64,000 nucleotides of DNA from Rhodococcus koreensis (GCF_900105905.1 NZ_FNSV01000005.1:5022001-5086000), one strand, 5' to 3'; shown: positions 1 through 8,384, numbered from the stretch's first letter. The notes: generated from the sequence alone by a model not told the origin. A program made the numbers and translations.

Positions 1-1202
1 AGGATGTGTGAGATTCTTCCTCGATCGGTGTCGCGGGCCTCGACGCCGTACCGGACTGCGTCGAGTTCTTCCGGTACATCTTCCGGCACGGCGGCCGTGA
101 TCAACACCTGTTCGGCGTCCAATGCGACCTTGGCGAGGGCGCGGCGACGCTTGCGGTCGAGTTCGGCGAACACGTCGTCGAGCATGAGGACCGGATCGCT
201 GCCTTCCGACCGCAGCAGGGCGAATCCCGCGAGCCGCAGCGACAGCGCGAACGACCACGACTCGCCGTGACTCGCGAATCCCTTCGCCGGGGTGTCGCCG
301 AGTTGCAGTTCCAGATCGTCACGATGCGGTCCGACGAGGCACACACCCCGCTCGATCTCCTTCGAGCGCATCACGGACAACTCCTGGAGAAACCGCTCCT
401 CGAGGAACGCGATGTCGCCGGACTCGGGCGCTCGCGCCGGTTCGGTGAACTCCGGCGGCAGCGAGGACCCCAGACTCGAGCGGTAGCGGATGCTCGCGGG
501 CCTCGACTCGGGTGCCAGCGACTGGTACGACTCGGCCAGGTGCGGCGCGAGGTCGTGGACGAGATGCAGCCGCCCGGCGAGCAGCTGGGCGCCGTGCGCG
601 GCGAGGTGTCCGTCCCAGACCTCCAGTGTGGCAAGGGCACTCGCACCGTCCTCGCCCGGCTGACCGCTGCCCCGCGAAGACCGCCGCAACGCGCCGCCCG
701 CGGTCTTGAGCAATGCCGACCGCTGGCGCAGCACCCGTTCGTAATCGGCGCGCACCGCCGCCATCCTGGGGATCCGGGACGTGAGGAGTTCGTCGAGGTA
801 CCGGCGTCGCTCCCCCGGATCTCCGCGGACCAGCGACAGATCCTCCGGCGCGAACAGCACCGTCTGCAGAATCCCGAGAATCTCCCGCGGCCGCCGGGTG
901 GGCGACTGGTTGATCCGCGCGCGGTTCGACTTACCCTCGTTCAACTCGAGATCGACGGTCAGTTCCCGGCCCGTGTTGACGACGGTGGCCCCCGCGAACG
1001 CCTGAGCGGTACCCGTCCTGATCAGCGGGGCGTCGGAGCTGACCCGATGCGACGAGAGCGTCGACAGGTAGCCGAGCGCCTCGAGCACATTCGTCTTGCC
1101 GTGCCCGTTGGGTCCGACGAAGACGGTGCAGCCCGGACGCAGGTTCAGACCGAGGGCGTCCCAGGAACGGAAATCTCTGAGCGAGAGTGCGCGAACGAAC
1201 AC
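1..1202 (-). CDS. recF: RecF, DNA replication/repair ATPase (3' end beyond window)
   Basis: RecF is an SMC-like ATPase that loads RecA at gapped DNA in the RecFOR pathway. Reading the minus strand from a GTG at 1202 gives 400 residues without a stop, leaving the window at its left edge, so only the last few C-terminal residues are missing. The start MFVRALSLRDF matches the family. Walker A GPNGHGKT lies at residues 30-37, an SMC-type signature follows the HGESWSF stretch, and Walker B reads PVLMLDDVFAELD near the C terminus. The GTG follows the gnd stop codon directly (TAG-GTG), so the two genes are almost certainly cotranscribed and translationally coupled. Position after dnaN and gnd is standard for Rhodococcus and Mycobacterium relatives; gyrB would be expected further left. 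Confidence 0.95.
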   Translation of the reverse strand, partial: MFVRALSLRDFRSWDALGLNLRPGCTVFVGPNGHGKTNVLEALGYLSTLSSHRVSSDAPLIRTGTAQAFAGATVVNTGRELTVDLELNEGKSNRARINQSPTRRPREILGILQTVLFAPEDLSLVRGDPGERRRYLDELLTSRIPRMAAVRADYERVLRQRSALLKTAGGALRRSSRGSGQPGEDGASALATLEVWDGHLAAHGAQLLAGRLHLVHDLAPHLAESYQSLAPESRPASIRYRSSLGSSLPPEFTEPARAPESGDIAFLEERFLQELSVMRSKEIERGVCLVGPHRDDLELQLGDTPAKGFASHGESWSFALSLRLAGFALLRSEGSDPVLMLDDVFAELDRKRRRALAKVALDAEQVLITAAVPEDVPEELDAVRYGVEARDTDRGRISHI

Positions 1203-2114
1203 CTACGTTCCAGAACCGGCTTCTGCCTCGCCTGCCGCCTTCTTCACGGCGTGACCACCGAACTGGTTGCGCAGCGCCGAGACGGCCTTCATCGCGGGGG
1301 AATCGTCCTGACGGGACGCGAACCGCGCGAACAGCGCGGCCGAGATCACCGGCGCGGGCACGGCGTGGTCGATCGCCTCCAGCACGGTCCAGCGGCCCTC
1401 ACCGGAATCGTCTGTGTAACCGGAGATCTCGGCGAAATCGGGATCCTCACCCAGTGCCTTGACGAGCAGTTCCAGCAGCCACGACCGGACGACGGTGCCG
1501 TTGGTCCACGCGCGCAGCACACCGTGGACGTCGGTGACGAGGTCTTCGGCCTCGAGCAGTTCGTAGCCCTCGGCGTACGCCTGCATCAGTCCGTACTCGA
1601 TGCCGTTGTGGATCATCTTCGCGTAGTGGCCGGCGCCGATCGGGCCTGCGTGAACGAACCCGTCCGCACGCTCACCCTCCGGGCGCAGTGCGTCGAAGAT
1701 CGGCAGCGCCCGCTCGACGTCCGCGGCCGACCCGCCGACCATCAGCCCGTAGCCGTTCTCGAGTCCCCAGACCCCGCCGGACACACCGCAGTCGAGGTAG
1801 CCGATGCCGTGGGATCCGAGCAGCTCACCGTGAATCTTGTCGTCGGTGTATCTCGAGTTGCCGCCGTCGATCACCAGGTCGCCACTCTCGAGCACCGACG
1901 CCAGCCCGGTCACCGTGTCCTGGGTGATCTTTCCTGCCGGAACCATCACCCACACGACGCGCGGAGACTCGAGTCGCTGGGCGAGTTCCGCCAGTGACGC
2001 CACATCCGTGACCTCGGGGCGGGGGTCGTAGCCGACCACCTCGTGCCCGTGCGCGCGCAACCGCTCGCGCATGTTGAATCCCATTTTTCCGAGCCCGACC
2101 AACCCGATCTGCAT
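1203..2114 (-). CDS. gnd: 6-phosphogluconate dehydrogenase, short YqeC/GndA-like type
   Basis: This enzyme decarboxylates 6-phosphogluconate to ribulose 5-phosphate with NAD(P)+ in the pentose phosphate pathway. The 303-residue protein is of the short type, well below the roughly 470 residues of the classical enzyme. Visible motifs are the N-terminal dinucleotide fold (GLVGLGKMG), DGGNS, the substrate loop GVSGGVWG and the catalytic HYAKMIHNGIEYG. The ATG at 2114 is preceded by a GGAG ribosome site. It lies between dnaN and recF, 61 bp after dnaN and with no gap before recF. That placement in the replication operon recurs in related actinobacteria and has no obvious functional link to DNA replication. 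Cofactor preference cannot be decided by reading. Confidence 0.9.
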   Translation of the reverse strand: MQIGLVGLGKMGFNMRERLRAHGHEVVGYDPRPEVTDVASLAELAQRLESPRVVWVMVPAGKITQDTVTGLASVLESGDLVIDGGNSRYTDDKIHGELLGSHGIGYLDCGVSGGVWGLENGYGLMVGGSAADVERALPIFDALRPEGERADGFVHAGPIGAGHYAKMIHNGIEYGLMQAYAEGYELLEAEDLVTDVHGVLRAWTNGTVVRSWLLELLVKALGEDPDFAEISGYTDDSGEGRWTVLEAIDHAVPAPVISAALFARFASRQDDSPAMKAVSALRNQFGGHAVKKAAGEAEAGSGT

Positions 2115-2175
2115 CGTGATCTCCGTCCACTCGTGAGATTTCTTACGGCAGTACTGGTTTCGCTTCCGCGAATCG

Positions 2176-3360
2176 TCAGCCCGGCAGACGCACCGGCATC
2201 AGCAGGTACGTGTACGCGCTCTCCGGTGCCGCGAAATTGCCGGAATCGTCGGGCTCGATCTCTTCCTCGGTGGCCGGACGCAGCACCGCGGGGCGGCTGG
2301 GGGTCGTGAAGCCGAACAGCACCTGCTCGCTGTGCAGCGAGGACAACCCGTCGATCAGGTAGCCGGGGTTGAAGGCAATGGTGAGCGGCTCGCCCTGGAA
2401 CACCGCGTTCAAGCCTTCCTCGGCCCGACCGGCGTCGTCGCCGCCGGCGGAGAGCAGCAGCCCCTCGGTGGAGAACTGCAGGCGGACCTGCGCACCACGC
2501 TCGGCGACGAGCGCCACACGCTTGATGGCCTCGACGAGCGGAGCGATCTCCACGGTGGCCAGTGCAGTGTGCTCGGACGGCAGCAGCTGCCGGAACTTCG
2601 GGAACTCGGCGTCCAGCAGTCGGGTGGTGGTGCGACGGCCTTCGTTGACGATGCCGAGGAGGCCGTCGTTTCCGACCGCGGAGCCCGAGCCGAGAGCCAG
2701 CTCGACCGGTGAAGTGGCATCTCCCGCAAGCGTTTTCGCCGACTCGGAGAGGGTCTTGGCCGGGATGAGGACGGCCGCGGCGGTGTCGGGGTTCGCCGGC
2801 GACCACTCGAGTTCACGAACCGCGAGACGGAACCGGTCGGTGGCCGCGAGCACGATCGCGTTGCGTTCGATCTCGACCCGGATGCCGGTGAGCATCGGCA
2901 GGGTGTCGTCCTTGCCCGCCGCGACAGCCACCTGACTGATCGCCTCGGAGAACAGGTCCGCGGGAATCGAGCCGGTCTGCTGCGGCAACTGCGGAAGCTG
3001 GGGGTAGTCCTCGACCGGCATGGTGGGCAGGGAGAACTTGGCGCTACCGCAGGTGATCAGCACACGAGTGCCCTCGAGCGTCACGTCGACGGGCTTGTTG
3101 GGAAGCGACTTCGTGATGTCGGCGAGAAGCTTGCCCGAGACCAGGACCTGACCGGCGCTACCGACCTCGGCCCCGACCCTGACCTGGGCCGACACCTCGT
3201 AGTCGAATCCGGAAACCGTCAACCCTTGCTCGGTCGCGTCCAGGAGAACTCCGCCGAGGACGGGCACGGGAGGCCGCGACGGCAGACTGCGAGCGACCCA
3301 TGCCACTGAATCAGCGAATTCTTCCCGGGAGACACGAAACTTCAGGCTTCCAAGCTCCAT
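2176..3360 (-). CDS. dnaN: DNA polymerase III beta sliding clamp
   Basis: The beta clamp encircles DNA and tethers the replicative polymerase. The protein is 394 residues, the usual length for actinobacteria, starting MELGSLKFRVSREEF and ending with the typical clamp C terminus TYLLMPVRLPG. The reading frame stays open upstream to 3756, but those 132 codons cross the origin region and look non-coding. The ATG at 3360 has an AGGAA ribosome site about 10 nt upstream and matches family N termini, so it is preferred. The gene lies downstream of dnaA on the same strand, separated by 660 bp of origin DNA that must also carry its promoter. gnd and recF follow. Confidence 0.96.
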   Translation of the reverse strand: MELGSLKFRVSREEFADSVAWVARSLPSRPPVPVLGGVLLDATEQGLTVSGFDYEVSAQVRVGAEVGSAGQVLVSGKLLADITKSLPNKPVDVTLEGTRVLITCGSAKFSLPTMPVEDYPQLPQLPQQTGSIPADLFSEAISQVAVAAGKDDTLPMLTGIRVEIERNAIVLAATDRFRLAVRELEWSPANPDTAAAVLIPAKTLSESAKTLAGDATSPVELALGSGSAVGNDGLLGIVNEGRRTTTRLLDAEFPKFRQLLPSEHTALATVEIAPLVEAIKRVALVAERGAQVRLQFSTEGLLLSAGGDDAGRAEEGLNAVFQGEPLTIAFNPGYLIDGLSSLHSEQVLFGFTTPSRPAVLRPATEEEIEPDDSGNFAAPESAYTYLLMPVRLPG

Positions 3361-3541
3361 CGCCGGGTTGTTCCTCTCGGTAGGCACGGTTGTTCGCCAC
3401 GGTCGGGCCGTGACCACAGCACTGCAGTCTTTCACAGAGCGGCGATGCATAACCGTATGCCCTCGAGGACGAACTTGAAAGCGGAACGCCTCCGTCCTCG
3501 AGTCTCCGACGGAGGCCTGTGAACGGACGCGATCCCCAACC

Positions 3542-3590
3542 CTGTTTTCAAAGAGTTTTTTATAAGAATTAATGAGAAGTACTATTAGGT
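3542..3590. other. AT-rich segment, candidate DNA unwinding element
   Basis: Runs such as AGTTTTTTATAAGAATTAAT stand out sharply against the GC-rich surroundings and lie next to the 3602-3767 DnaA-box cluster. That is the usual arrangement of an unwinding element. No experimental support is available from sequence alone. Confidence 0.5.
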
Positions 3591-3844
3591 CCTGTGGAAT
3601 CTGTGGACGAACAGCTGTAGACGCTGGTCCCTCCGCGTACTTGTATGGGGAATTCTCGAGGACAAACTCGAGGACCGATCCGGCACCCGTGTGGACTACT
3701 CGAGGTTGTTCAAAGTTCTGCACGTTCTGTCCACAGAGATTCCACCTCATCCCCACATTTATCCACAGGTGTGCATGCTTTATCCCAGGTCCCGGCGTCG
3801 GCGTGTTGCCCCGGTGTGTCGCGCCGGCGGGGGTTTGCGCGAGC

Positions 3845-3922
3845 CTCGAGTAGACCCTCGAGCGGTACCTCGAGGACCCGCTCGAGCGGTACCTCGAGGA
3901 TCCGCTCGAGGAGTCCCTCGAG
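3845..3922. repeat. Tandem array of seven CTCGAG palindromes at exact 12-bp spacing
   Basis: CTCGAG occurs at 3845, 3857, 3869, 3881, 3893, 3905 and 3917, always 12 bp apart, with six-base spacers TAGACC, CGGTAC, GACCCG, CGGTAC, GATCCG and GAGTCC. The blocks 3857-3880 and 3881-3904 are a 24-bp duplication differing at one base, so part of the array grew by duplication. It lies between the dnaA terminator and the DnaA boxes, in non-coding DNA. The palindrome is perfectly conserved while the spacers vary, which suggests selection on the hexamer or its use as a binding site. The ligand is unknown. Confidence 0.9.
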
Positions 3923-3965
3923 TTGCTTGCGGCGGCGGAGTCGGACCATCACGCCCGCAAAACGA

Positions 3966-4002
3966 CCTGTGCCCCCGGTAGGCGAGCTACCAGGGGCACA
4001 GG
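3966..4002 (-). terminator. Rho-independent terminator of dnaA
   Basis: Arms 3966-3980 (CCTGTGCCCCCGGTA) and 3988-4002 pair with one mismatch around a 7-nt loop. On the minus strand the hairpin is followed by TCGTTTT. It begins 18 bp after the dnaA stop, so dnaA is terminated here and dnaN needs its own promoter. Confidence 0.85.
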
Positions 4003-4020
4003 AGAGGCAGAGGCGGGTGA

Positions 4021-5607
4021 CTACCTTTTGGAACGCTGCTTGATCCGGGCGGTGAGCTCCTGGACCTGGTCGTAGACCTTCCGCCGCTCCGTCATCTCCT
4101 TGCGAATCTTCTTGTCCGCGTACATGACGGTGGTGTGGTCGCGGCCGAACGTCTGCCCGATCTTCGGAAGGGACAGATCGGTCAGCTCCCGGCACAGGTA
4201 CATGGAGATCTGGCGGGCGGACGCCAGCGGACGCGCCTTGCCGGGCCCGCACAGGTCGTCGATCGACATGTTGAAGTACTCCGCGGTGACCGCCATGATC
4301 GTCGCCGCATTGATCTCGAGACTCGACGAGTCCGGCATCAGGTCACGCAGCACCACCTCGGCGAGCGTGAGGTCCAGAGGTTGCCTGTTCAGGGACGCGA
4401 ACGCCGTCACCCGGATGAGGGCACCCTCGAGTTCCCGGATGTTGCGTTCGATCCGGGAGGCGATCAACTCGAGGACGTCGTCGGGCACCTCGAGCCGGTC
4501 CATTCGGGCCTTCTTGCTGAGGATGGCGATACGGGTTTCGAGTTCGGGGGGCTGAACGTCGGTGATCAGGCCCCATTCGAAGCGGGTGCGCAGGCGTTCC
4601 TCGAGTGTCGCCAGCTGCTTCGGCGGCCGGTCGGAGGAGACGACGATCTGCTTGTTCGCGTTGTGCAGGGTGTTGAAGGTGTGGAAGAACTCCTCCTGGA
4701 TACCTTCCTTGCCCTCGATGAACTGGATGTCGTCCACCAGCAGCACGTCGGTCTCGCGGTAGCGGCGTTTGAACGCCACCTTGCGGTCGTCGCGGAGGCT
4801 GTTGATGAAGTCGTTGGTGAATTCCTCGGTGGAGACGTATTTGACGCGCATCCCCGGGAACAGCCGCTGGGCGTAGTGGCCGGCGGCGTGCAACAGGTGC
4901 GTCTTGCCGAGGCCGGACGCTCCCCAGATGAACAACGGGTTGTACGCGCGCGCCGGTGCCTCGGCGATGGCGACCGCCGCGGCGTGGGCGAACCGGTTGG
5001 ACGAGCCGATCACGAACGTGTCGAACGTGTACTTCGCGTTGAGGCTGTTCCCACCCGTCGCCGCAGGTGCCGGGCCCGCGGGCGGCTTCGTGAAATACGA
5101 CGGCCAGGATTCGTGGACGCTGGCGAGGGCCTCGGTGTCGTCGTCCACCTCCTCGAAGTCCGTGGTGTCCGAGTAGGGCTGGTCTTCTCCGGAGCCGAAG
5201 CGGCGCCTGCGGAACGTGCCGGAACTGGTGACGGAAGGCTCGAGATGGCGAGGGGTGTGGACCGGTTCCGGGTCCGGCCTGCGCTCCCGGCTCGGGGCCT
5301 CGGATTCGGGTTCGTCGTCGACCGGGGCGGCGATGCGCACACCGAGACCCTCGACCTGCTCACCGAGATGCCGGCCGAGCGCGTGGAGGATCGGCTCACG
5401 CAGATCCCGTTCGATCGCTTCCTGCGCGAAGGGCGACGGAACGGACAGGAGCGCGAAGCCCTGTGCGAGTGTCAGCGGTTTGACGAGCGCCAACCACGCC
5501 TTCTGTCCCCTCGTCAACGGCGGCAGATCGCCGCCGGGCGAATCGGATGTGAGGTCGGCGACGACGTCGATCCAGATCCGTGCGAGCGCATTCGGATCGT
5601 CGTTCAC
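4021..5607 (-). CDS. dnaA: Chromosomal replication initiator DnaA
   Basis: DnaA is the AAA+ ATPase that binds DnaA boxes and opens the origin. It is 528 residues from the GTG at 5607 (VNDDPNALARIW), which has a GGAGG ribosome site a few bases upstream. The frame continues upstream to 5781 but that stretch contains DnaA boxes and is not likely translated. Domain I is residues 1-90, followed by an acidic/proline-rich variable domain II of roughly 110 residues. Walker A GASGLGKTH is near residue 228 and Walker B VLLVDDIQFI near 287. The domain IV DNA-binding signature GRDHTTVMYADKKI is near 487. Probable origin sequence lies on both sides of the gene. Confidence 0.97.
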   Translation of the reverse strand: MNDDPNALARIWIDVVADLTSDSPGGDLPPLTRGQKAWLALVKPLTLAQGFALLSVPSPFAQEAIERDLREPILHALGRHLGEQVEGLGVRIAAPVDDEPESEAPSRERRPDPEPVHTPRHLEPSVTSSGTFRRRRFGSGEDQPYSDTTDFEEVDDDTEALASVHESWPSYFTKPPAGPAPAATGGNSLNAKYTFDTFVIGSSNRFAHAAAVAIAEAPARAYNPLFIWGASGLGKTHLLHAAGHYAQRLFPGMRVKYVSTEEFTNDFINSLRDDRKVAFKRRYRETDVLLVDDIQFIEGKEGIQEEFFHTFNTLHNANKQIVVSSDRPPKQLATLEERLRTRFEWGLITDVQPPELETRIAILSKKARMDRLEVPDDVLELIASRIERNIRELEGALIRVTAFASLNRQPLDLTLAEVVLRDLMPDSSSLEINAATIMAVTAEYFNMSIDDLCGPGKARPLASARQISMYLCRELTDLSLPKIGQTFGRDHTTVMYADKKIRKEMTERRKVYDQVQELTARIKQRSKR

Positions 5608-6346
5608 GTGGTTCCTCCCCAGTGTGTTCGCGGACTCGGCGGGTGCTGTGCCGAGTCCAGTGTCGGTGCCGTCGTCGAGGCGGAAATGGGAGCTTCCCCG
5701 ACCTGAGGATGGACCCCGTACGGACCTACGAATATGCCATCTGAACTGTGTTTCCACACAATTATCCACAGATGTGGACAAACCGCAGACGCCTGCTGTC
5801 GCGGCGTCGTGTGACGGTGAGGAGTCCAGATTGAGCGCGCTGACCTGCGCATATGCATGCGAAACCTGGATGAGCGGGTGTGGGGACCCGAGAAGTGAAG
5901 GGTGTCAGGAACCCTCGTGATGATCCGAAGCGGGACACCATCTGTGCCCTGTGGATGAATTGTGGTGAATGTGCAGATGAGAACGCTGAAGTCGAGAGCT
6001 GGGCACTCGATCAGGGTTCATCGGCGAGACCATGCATAGACGCTAGCAACAGTGTCGGCAACCTCACAGCGGTTTGGCACATTGGAAGTTGGGGTGCAAG
6101 CATTTGTCGATCCTCGGCGTGTCGGTCAGCCGATTCGCGGGGGAATCGCAGGTGAGCGAGTTTGACCTGACCGGGAGTGGTAAGTACTCTCGAACAGTCA
6201 CCCTGTGGTGAGGTGGCGGTTTCGTGCTGGCTCGAGTCCAGTTTCGAAGTCGTTTCATCCCCACCCTGTGGATGAACACCTGAGTTTTCGCCAATGTTAG
6301 ATCCATGACGCCGGGAGGCGTCGATGAACTTCGAGGAGTGTTGACC
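5608..6346. other. dnaA-rpmH divergent region with DnaA boxes
   Basis: This 739-bp gap carries the divergent promoters of dnaA and rpmH. Two perfect DnaA boxes face each other at 5762-5770 (TTATCCACA) and 5773-5781 (TGTGGACAA on this strand). One-mismatch copies TGTGGATGA are at 5950-5958 and 6267-6275, and weaker TGTGGTGA motifs occur near 5961 and 6204. The boxes may autoregulate dnaA or form a second lobe of a bipartite origin. Open frames across it show no coding character. Confidence 0.75.
5762..5781. promoter_or_regulatory. Head-to-head pair of perfect DnaA boxes upstream of dnaA
   Basis: TTATCCACA at 5762-5770 and the reverse complement of TTGTCCACA at 5773-5781 are separated by two bases. 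They sit about 155 bp upstream of the dnaA GTG, a place suited to autoregulation or origin function. Confidence 0.8.
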
Positions 6347-6490
6347 GTGGCCAAGGGCAAGCGGACGTTCCAGCCGAACAACCGACGCCGCGCGCGCGTT
6401 CACGGCTTCCGTCTTCGTATGCGGACCCGTGCGGGTCGTGCAATCGTTTCGGCGCGTCGCCGTAAGGGCCGCGAATCCCTCACCGCCTGA
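6347..6490 (+). CDS. rpmH: Ribosomal protein bL34
   Basis: bL34 is a small basic protein of the 50S subunit. The 47-residue product starts with GTG at 6347 (VAKGKRTFQPNNRRRARVHG) and ends RRRKGRESLTA, the expected size and sequence. A GAGGAG ribosome site near 6333 supports this start over an in-frame ATG at 6305. It opens the conserved rpmH-rnpA-yidD-yidC-jag-rsmG string, divergent from dnaA. Confidence 0.96.
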   Translation: MAKGKRTFQPNNRRRARVHGFRLRMRTRAGRAIVSARRRKGRESLTA

Positions 6491-6517
6491 TCCCGACACT
6501 GGGTTCGGGAGCTCGGG

Positions 6518-6895
6518 GTGTTGCCTGAGCCGCACCGATTGCGTCGTCATTCAGATTTTTCGTTGACTGTGCGACGTGGTCGTCGGATGGGAAGACGCGA
6601 CCTGGTTGTGCACGCTTTCGACCGTGTGCAGGCAGATGAGCTGGTGAGTAGCGGCGGTCCGCGATTCGGACTGGTTGTGAGTAAGGCTGTCGGGCCGGCG
6701 GTGATTCGACATCGAGTCGCACGCCGGCTTCGTCATATCTGCATCGACCTCGTGGACGTGGTTCCACGGGGAACCGATGTGGTGATTCGCGCTCTTCCGG
6801 GAGCTGCGACTGCAAGTAGCCGGGACCTGGAGAAGCAACTTCGTGCAGGTCTCCTTCGATTGGACCTTCTTGCGCCCGTGAGTAACTCCACATGA
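6518..6895 (+). CDS. rnpA: Ribonuclease P protein component
   Basis: RnpA is the protein cofactor of RNase P, which trims the 5' leader of pre-tRNA. The 125-residue basic protein starts MLPEPHRLRRHSDF and contains the family core RFGLVVSKAVGPAVIRHRVARRLRH, where RNR-like basic residues contact P RNA. The start is a GTG at 6518, 27 bp after rpmH. The stop overlaps the yidD start by 4 bp (ATGA), indicating translational coupling. No RNase P RNA gene was recognised in the window. Confidence 0.94.
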   Translation: MLPEPHRLRRHSDFSLTVRRGRRMGRRDLVVHAFDRVQADELVSSGGPRFGLVVSKAVGPAVIRHRVARRLRHICIDLVDVVPRGTDVVIRALPGAATASSRDLEKQLRAGLLRLDLLAPVSNST

Positions 6896-7257
6896 AACGC
6901 GCACTCCACGAGTCGCGCACCGACACGGCCGAGGGCAGCTCCTCGGCCTCTTCCGCGTGGAAGTCGGTCCGTGCGTTACCGGCGCGCACTCTCATTTTCT
7001 TCATCGAGCTCTACCGGACGTATGTGTCGCCCCTGAGGTTGCCGACCTGCCGGTTCATGCCGACCTGTAGCGAGTACGCGGTGGAATCCCTGCGTACCCA
7101 CGGGGCGATCAAAGGCCTTCTTTTGACGGTGGTTCGGTTGGCGAAGTGTGCCCCCTGGCACCCTGGAGGGTGGGACCCGGTCCCTGCCCGTCACGACCGT
7201 CATGCGGGTAGCCGTCGTTGCTGTCCGGCGAACGTGGACGAACAGAGGAGTACATAG
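6892..7257 (+). CDS. yidD: Membrane protein insertion efficiency factor YidD
   Basis: YidD is a small membrane-associated protein that assists YidC-dependent insertion. The 121-residue product has the family core FFIELYRTYVSPLRLPTCRF with conserved cysteines in CRFMPTCSEYA, then LAKCAPWHPGGWDPV. An N-terminal extension of about 30 residues and a basic C-terminal tail are lineage-variable. It overlaps rnpA by 4 bp and ends 4 bp before the yidC start, so the three are cotranslated. Confidence 0.93.
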   Translation: MKRALHESRTDTAEGSSSASSAWKSVRALPARTLIFFIELYRTYVSPLRLPTCRFMPTCSEYAVESLRTHGAIKGLLLTVVRLAKCAPWHPGGWDPVPARHDRHAGSRRCCPANVDEQRST

Positions 7258-7261
7258 AGCC

Positions 7262-8365
7262 GTGCTCGACTTCATTTACTATCCGGTGTCCGGGATCCTG
7301 TGGGTCTGGCACAAGGTTTTCGGTGCCATTCCCTTCCTGGGTCCGGACAGCGGCATCACGTGGGCGCTCTCCGTGGTGTTCCTCGTGTTCACGCTGCGTG
7401 CCGTGCTGTACAAGCCGTTCGTCAAGCAGGTCCGCACGACGCGCCAGATGCAGGAACTTCAGCCGCAGATCAAGGCTCTGCAGAAGAAGTATTCGGGTGA
7501 CCGCCAGCGTCAGGCCACCGAGATGCAGAAGCTCCAGAAGGAGCACGGGTTCAACCCGATCATGGGCTGCCTCCCGGTTCTCGCGCAGGCGCCGGTCTTC
7601 ATCGGCCTGTTTCACGTGCTTCGCTCGTTCAACCGCACCGGCACCGGTATCGGTCAGCTCGGCATGTCGGTCGAGGCCAACGCGAACACACCGAACTACT
7701 TCTTCAGCGTCGAGGACGTGCAGTCCTTCCTGAGTGCCCGCCTGTTCGGTGCCCCCATCTCGGCCTGGATCACCATGCCGAAGGCTCAGCTCGACGCGTT
7801 CGCCGCATACGGTCCCATCCCCACGGTGCTGAACATCGCCGTCGTCGCGGTTCCGCTGATGATCATCGCCAGCATCGCAACGCACTTCAACTCGCGTGCC
7901 TCCGTCGGGCGCCAGAGCCCCGAGGCGGCCGCGAACCCGCAGTCGGCGATCATGAACAAGCTCGCGCTGTGGGTCTTCCCGCTCGGTGTGCTCGTCGGTG
8001 GCCCGTTCCTCCCCATCGCGATCCTCCTGTACTGGGTGAGTAACAACATTTGGACGTACGGGCAGCAGCACATCGTCTTCCGCAAAATCGACGAGGAAGA
8101 GGAAGAGAAGAAGCAGGCTGCCATCGCACGCCGGGCGGACAATGCTCCGAAGCCCGGCGCACGGCCCGATCTCACCAAGAAAAAGAAGAAGGCCGCGACC
8201 GCAACGGACGGTTCCGACGCCGACAACGAACCGGAGATCGTCGAGGGCATCGTCGAAGGCGACATCTCCGATCAGCCGAATGGTGACGGTTCGGCGTCGA
8301 AGCCGAAGCCCGGTGCCCGCCCCCAGTCCAACCGCGGAAAGTCCCCCAAGCGCAAGCGGCGCTGA
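7262..8365 (+). CDS. yidC: Membrane protein insertase YidC/Oxa1
   Basis: YidC inserts and folds inner-membrane proteins, alone or with SecYEG. The 367-residue form starts with GTG at 7262 (VLDFIYYPVSGILWVWH). A longer frame from 7148 overlaps yidD and is less likely. Hydrophobic segments occur near residues 30-50, 100-120, 190-215 and 240-265, with the cytosolic loop LQPQIKALQKKYSGDRQRQ between the first two. The last about 90 residues are a charged cytosolic tail rich in Lys, Glu and Pro. It lacks the large periplasmic domain of proteobacterial YidC, as expected for a Gram-positive organism. Confidence 0.94.
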   Translation: MLDFIYYPVSGILWVWHKVFGAIPFLGPDSGITWALSVVFLVFTLRAVLYKPFVKQVRTTRQMQELQPQIKALQKKYSGDRQRQATEMQKLQKEHGFNPIMGCLPVLAQAPVFIGLFHVLRSFNRTGTGIGQLGMSVEANANTPNYFFSVEDVQSFLSARLFGAPISAWITMPKAQLDAFAAYGPIPTVLNIAVVAVPLMIIASIATHFNSRASVGRQSPEAAANPQSAIMNKLALWVFPLGVLVGGPFLPIAILLYWVSNNIWTYGQQHIVFRKIDEEEEEKKQAAIARRADNAPKPGARPDLTKKKKKAATATDGSDADNEPEIVEGIVEGDISDQPNGDGSASKPKPGARPQSNRGKSPKRKRR

Positions 8366-8384
8366 TTCAGAAAAGAGAACGAGC

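Larger units (their letters stand above)
3361..4020. other. oriC: Probable oriC: dnaA-dnaN intergenic region with DnaA boxes and AT-rich patch
   Basis: This 660-bp gap sits where mycobacterial oriC lies. A perfect DnaA box TTATCCACA is at 3759-3767. One-mismatch boxes are CTGTCCACA at 3727-3735, TGTGGACGA at 3602-3610 and TGTGGACTA at 3690-3698 (the last two read on the minus strand). An unusually AT-rich stretch at about 3542-3590, in otherwise GC-rich DNA, is a good candidate for the duplex-unwinding element. The right part holds a 12-bp-period CTCGAG array and the dnaA terminator. The dnaN promoter must also be here. Function as the active origin is inferred from position and boxes, not shown. 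Confidence 0.75.

Noticed and set aside
267..1997. 576-codon plus-strand frame across recF and gnd
   Set aside because: It spans the complements of two conserved genes and has no protein family character.
3710..4252. Minus-strand frame rich in repeated Leu-Glu (LEGLLERILEVPLERV-like)
   Set aside because: It is a by-product of the CTCGAG array read in frame and overlaps the dnaA 3' end in another frame. It has no ribosome site or family match.
6011..6550. Minus-strand frame across the dnaA-rpmH region
   Set aside because: It covers DnaA boxes and the rpmH gene and has no family match.
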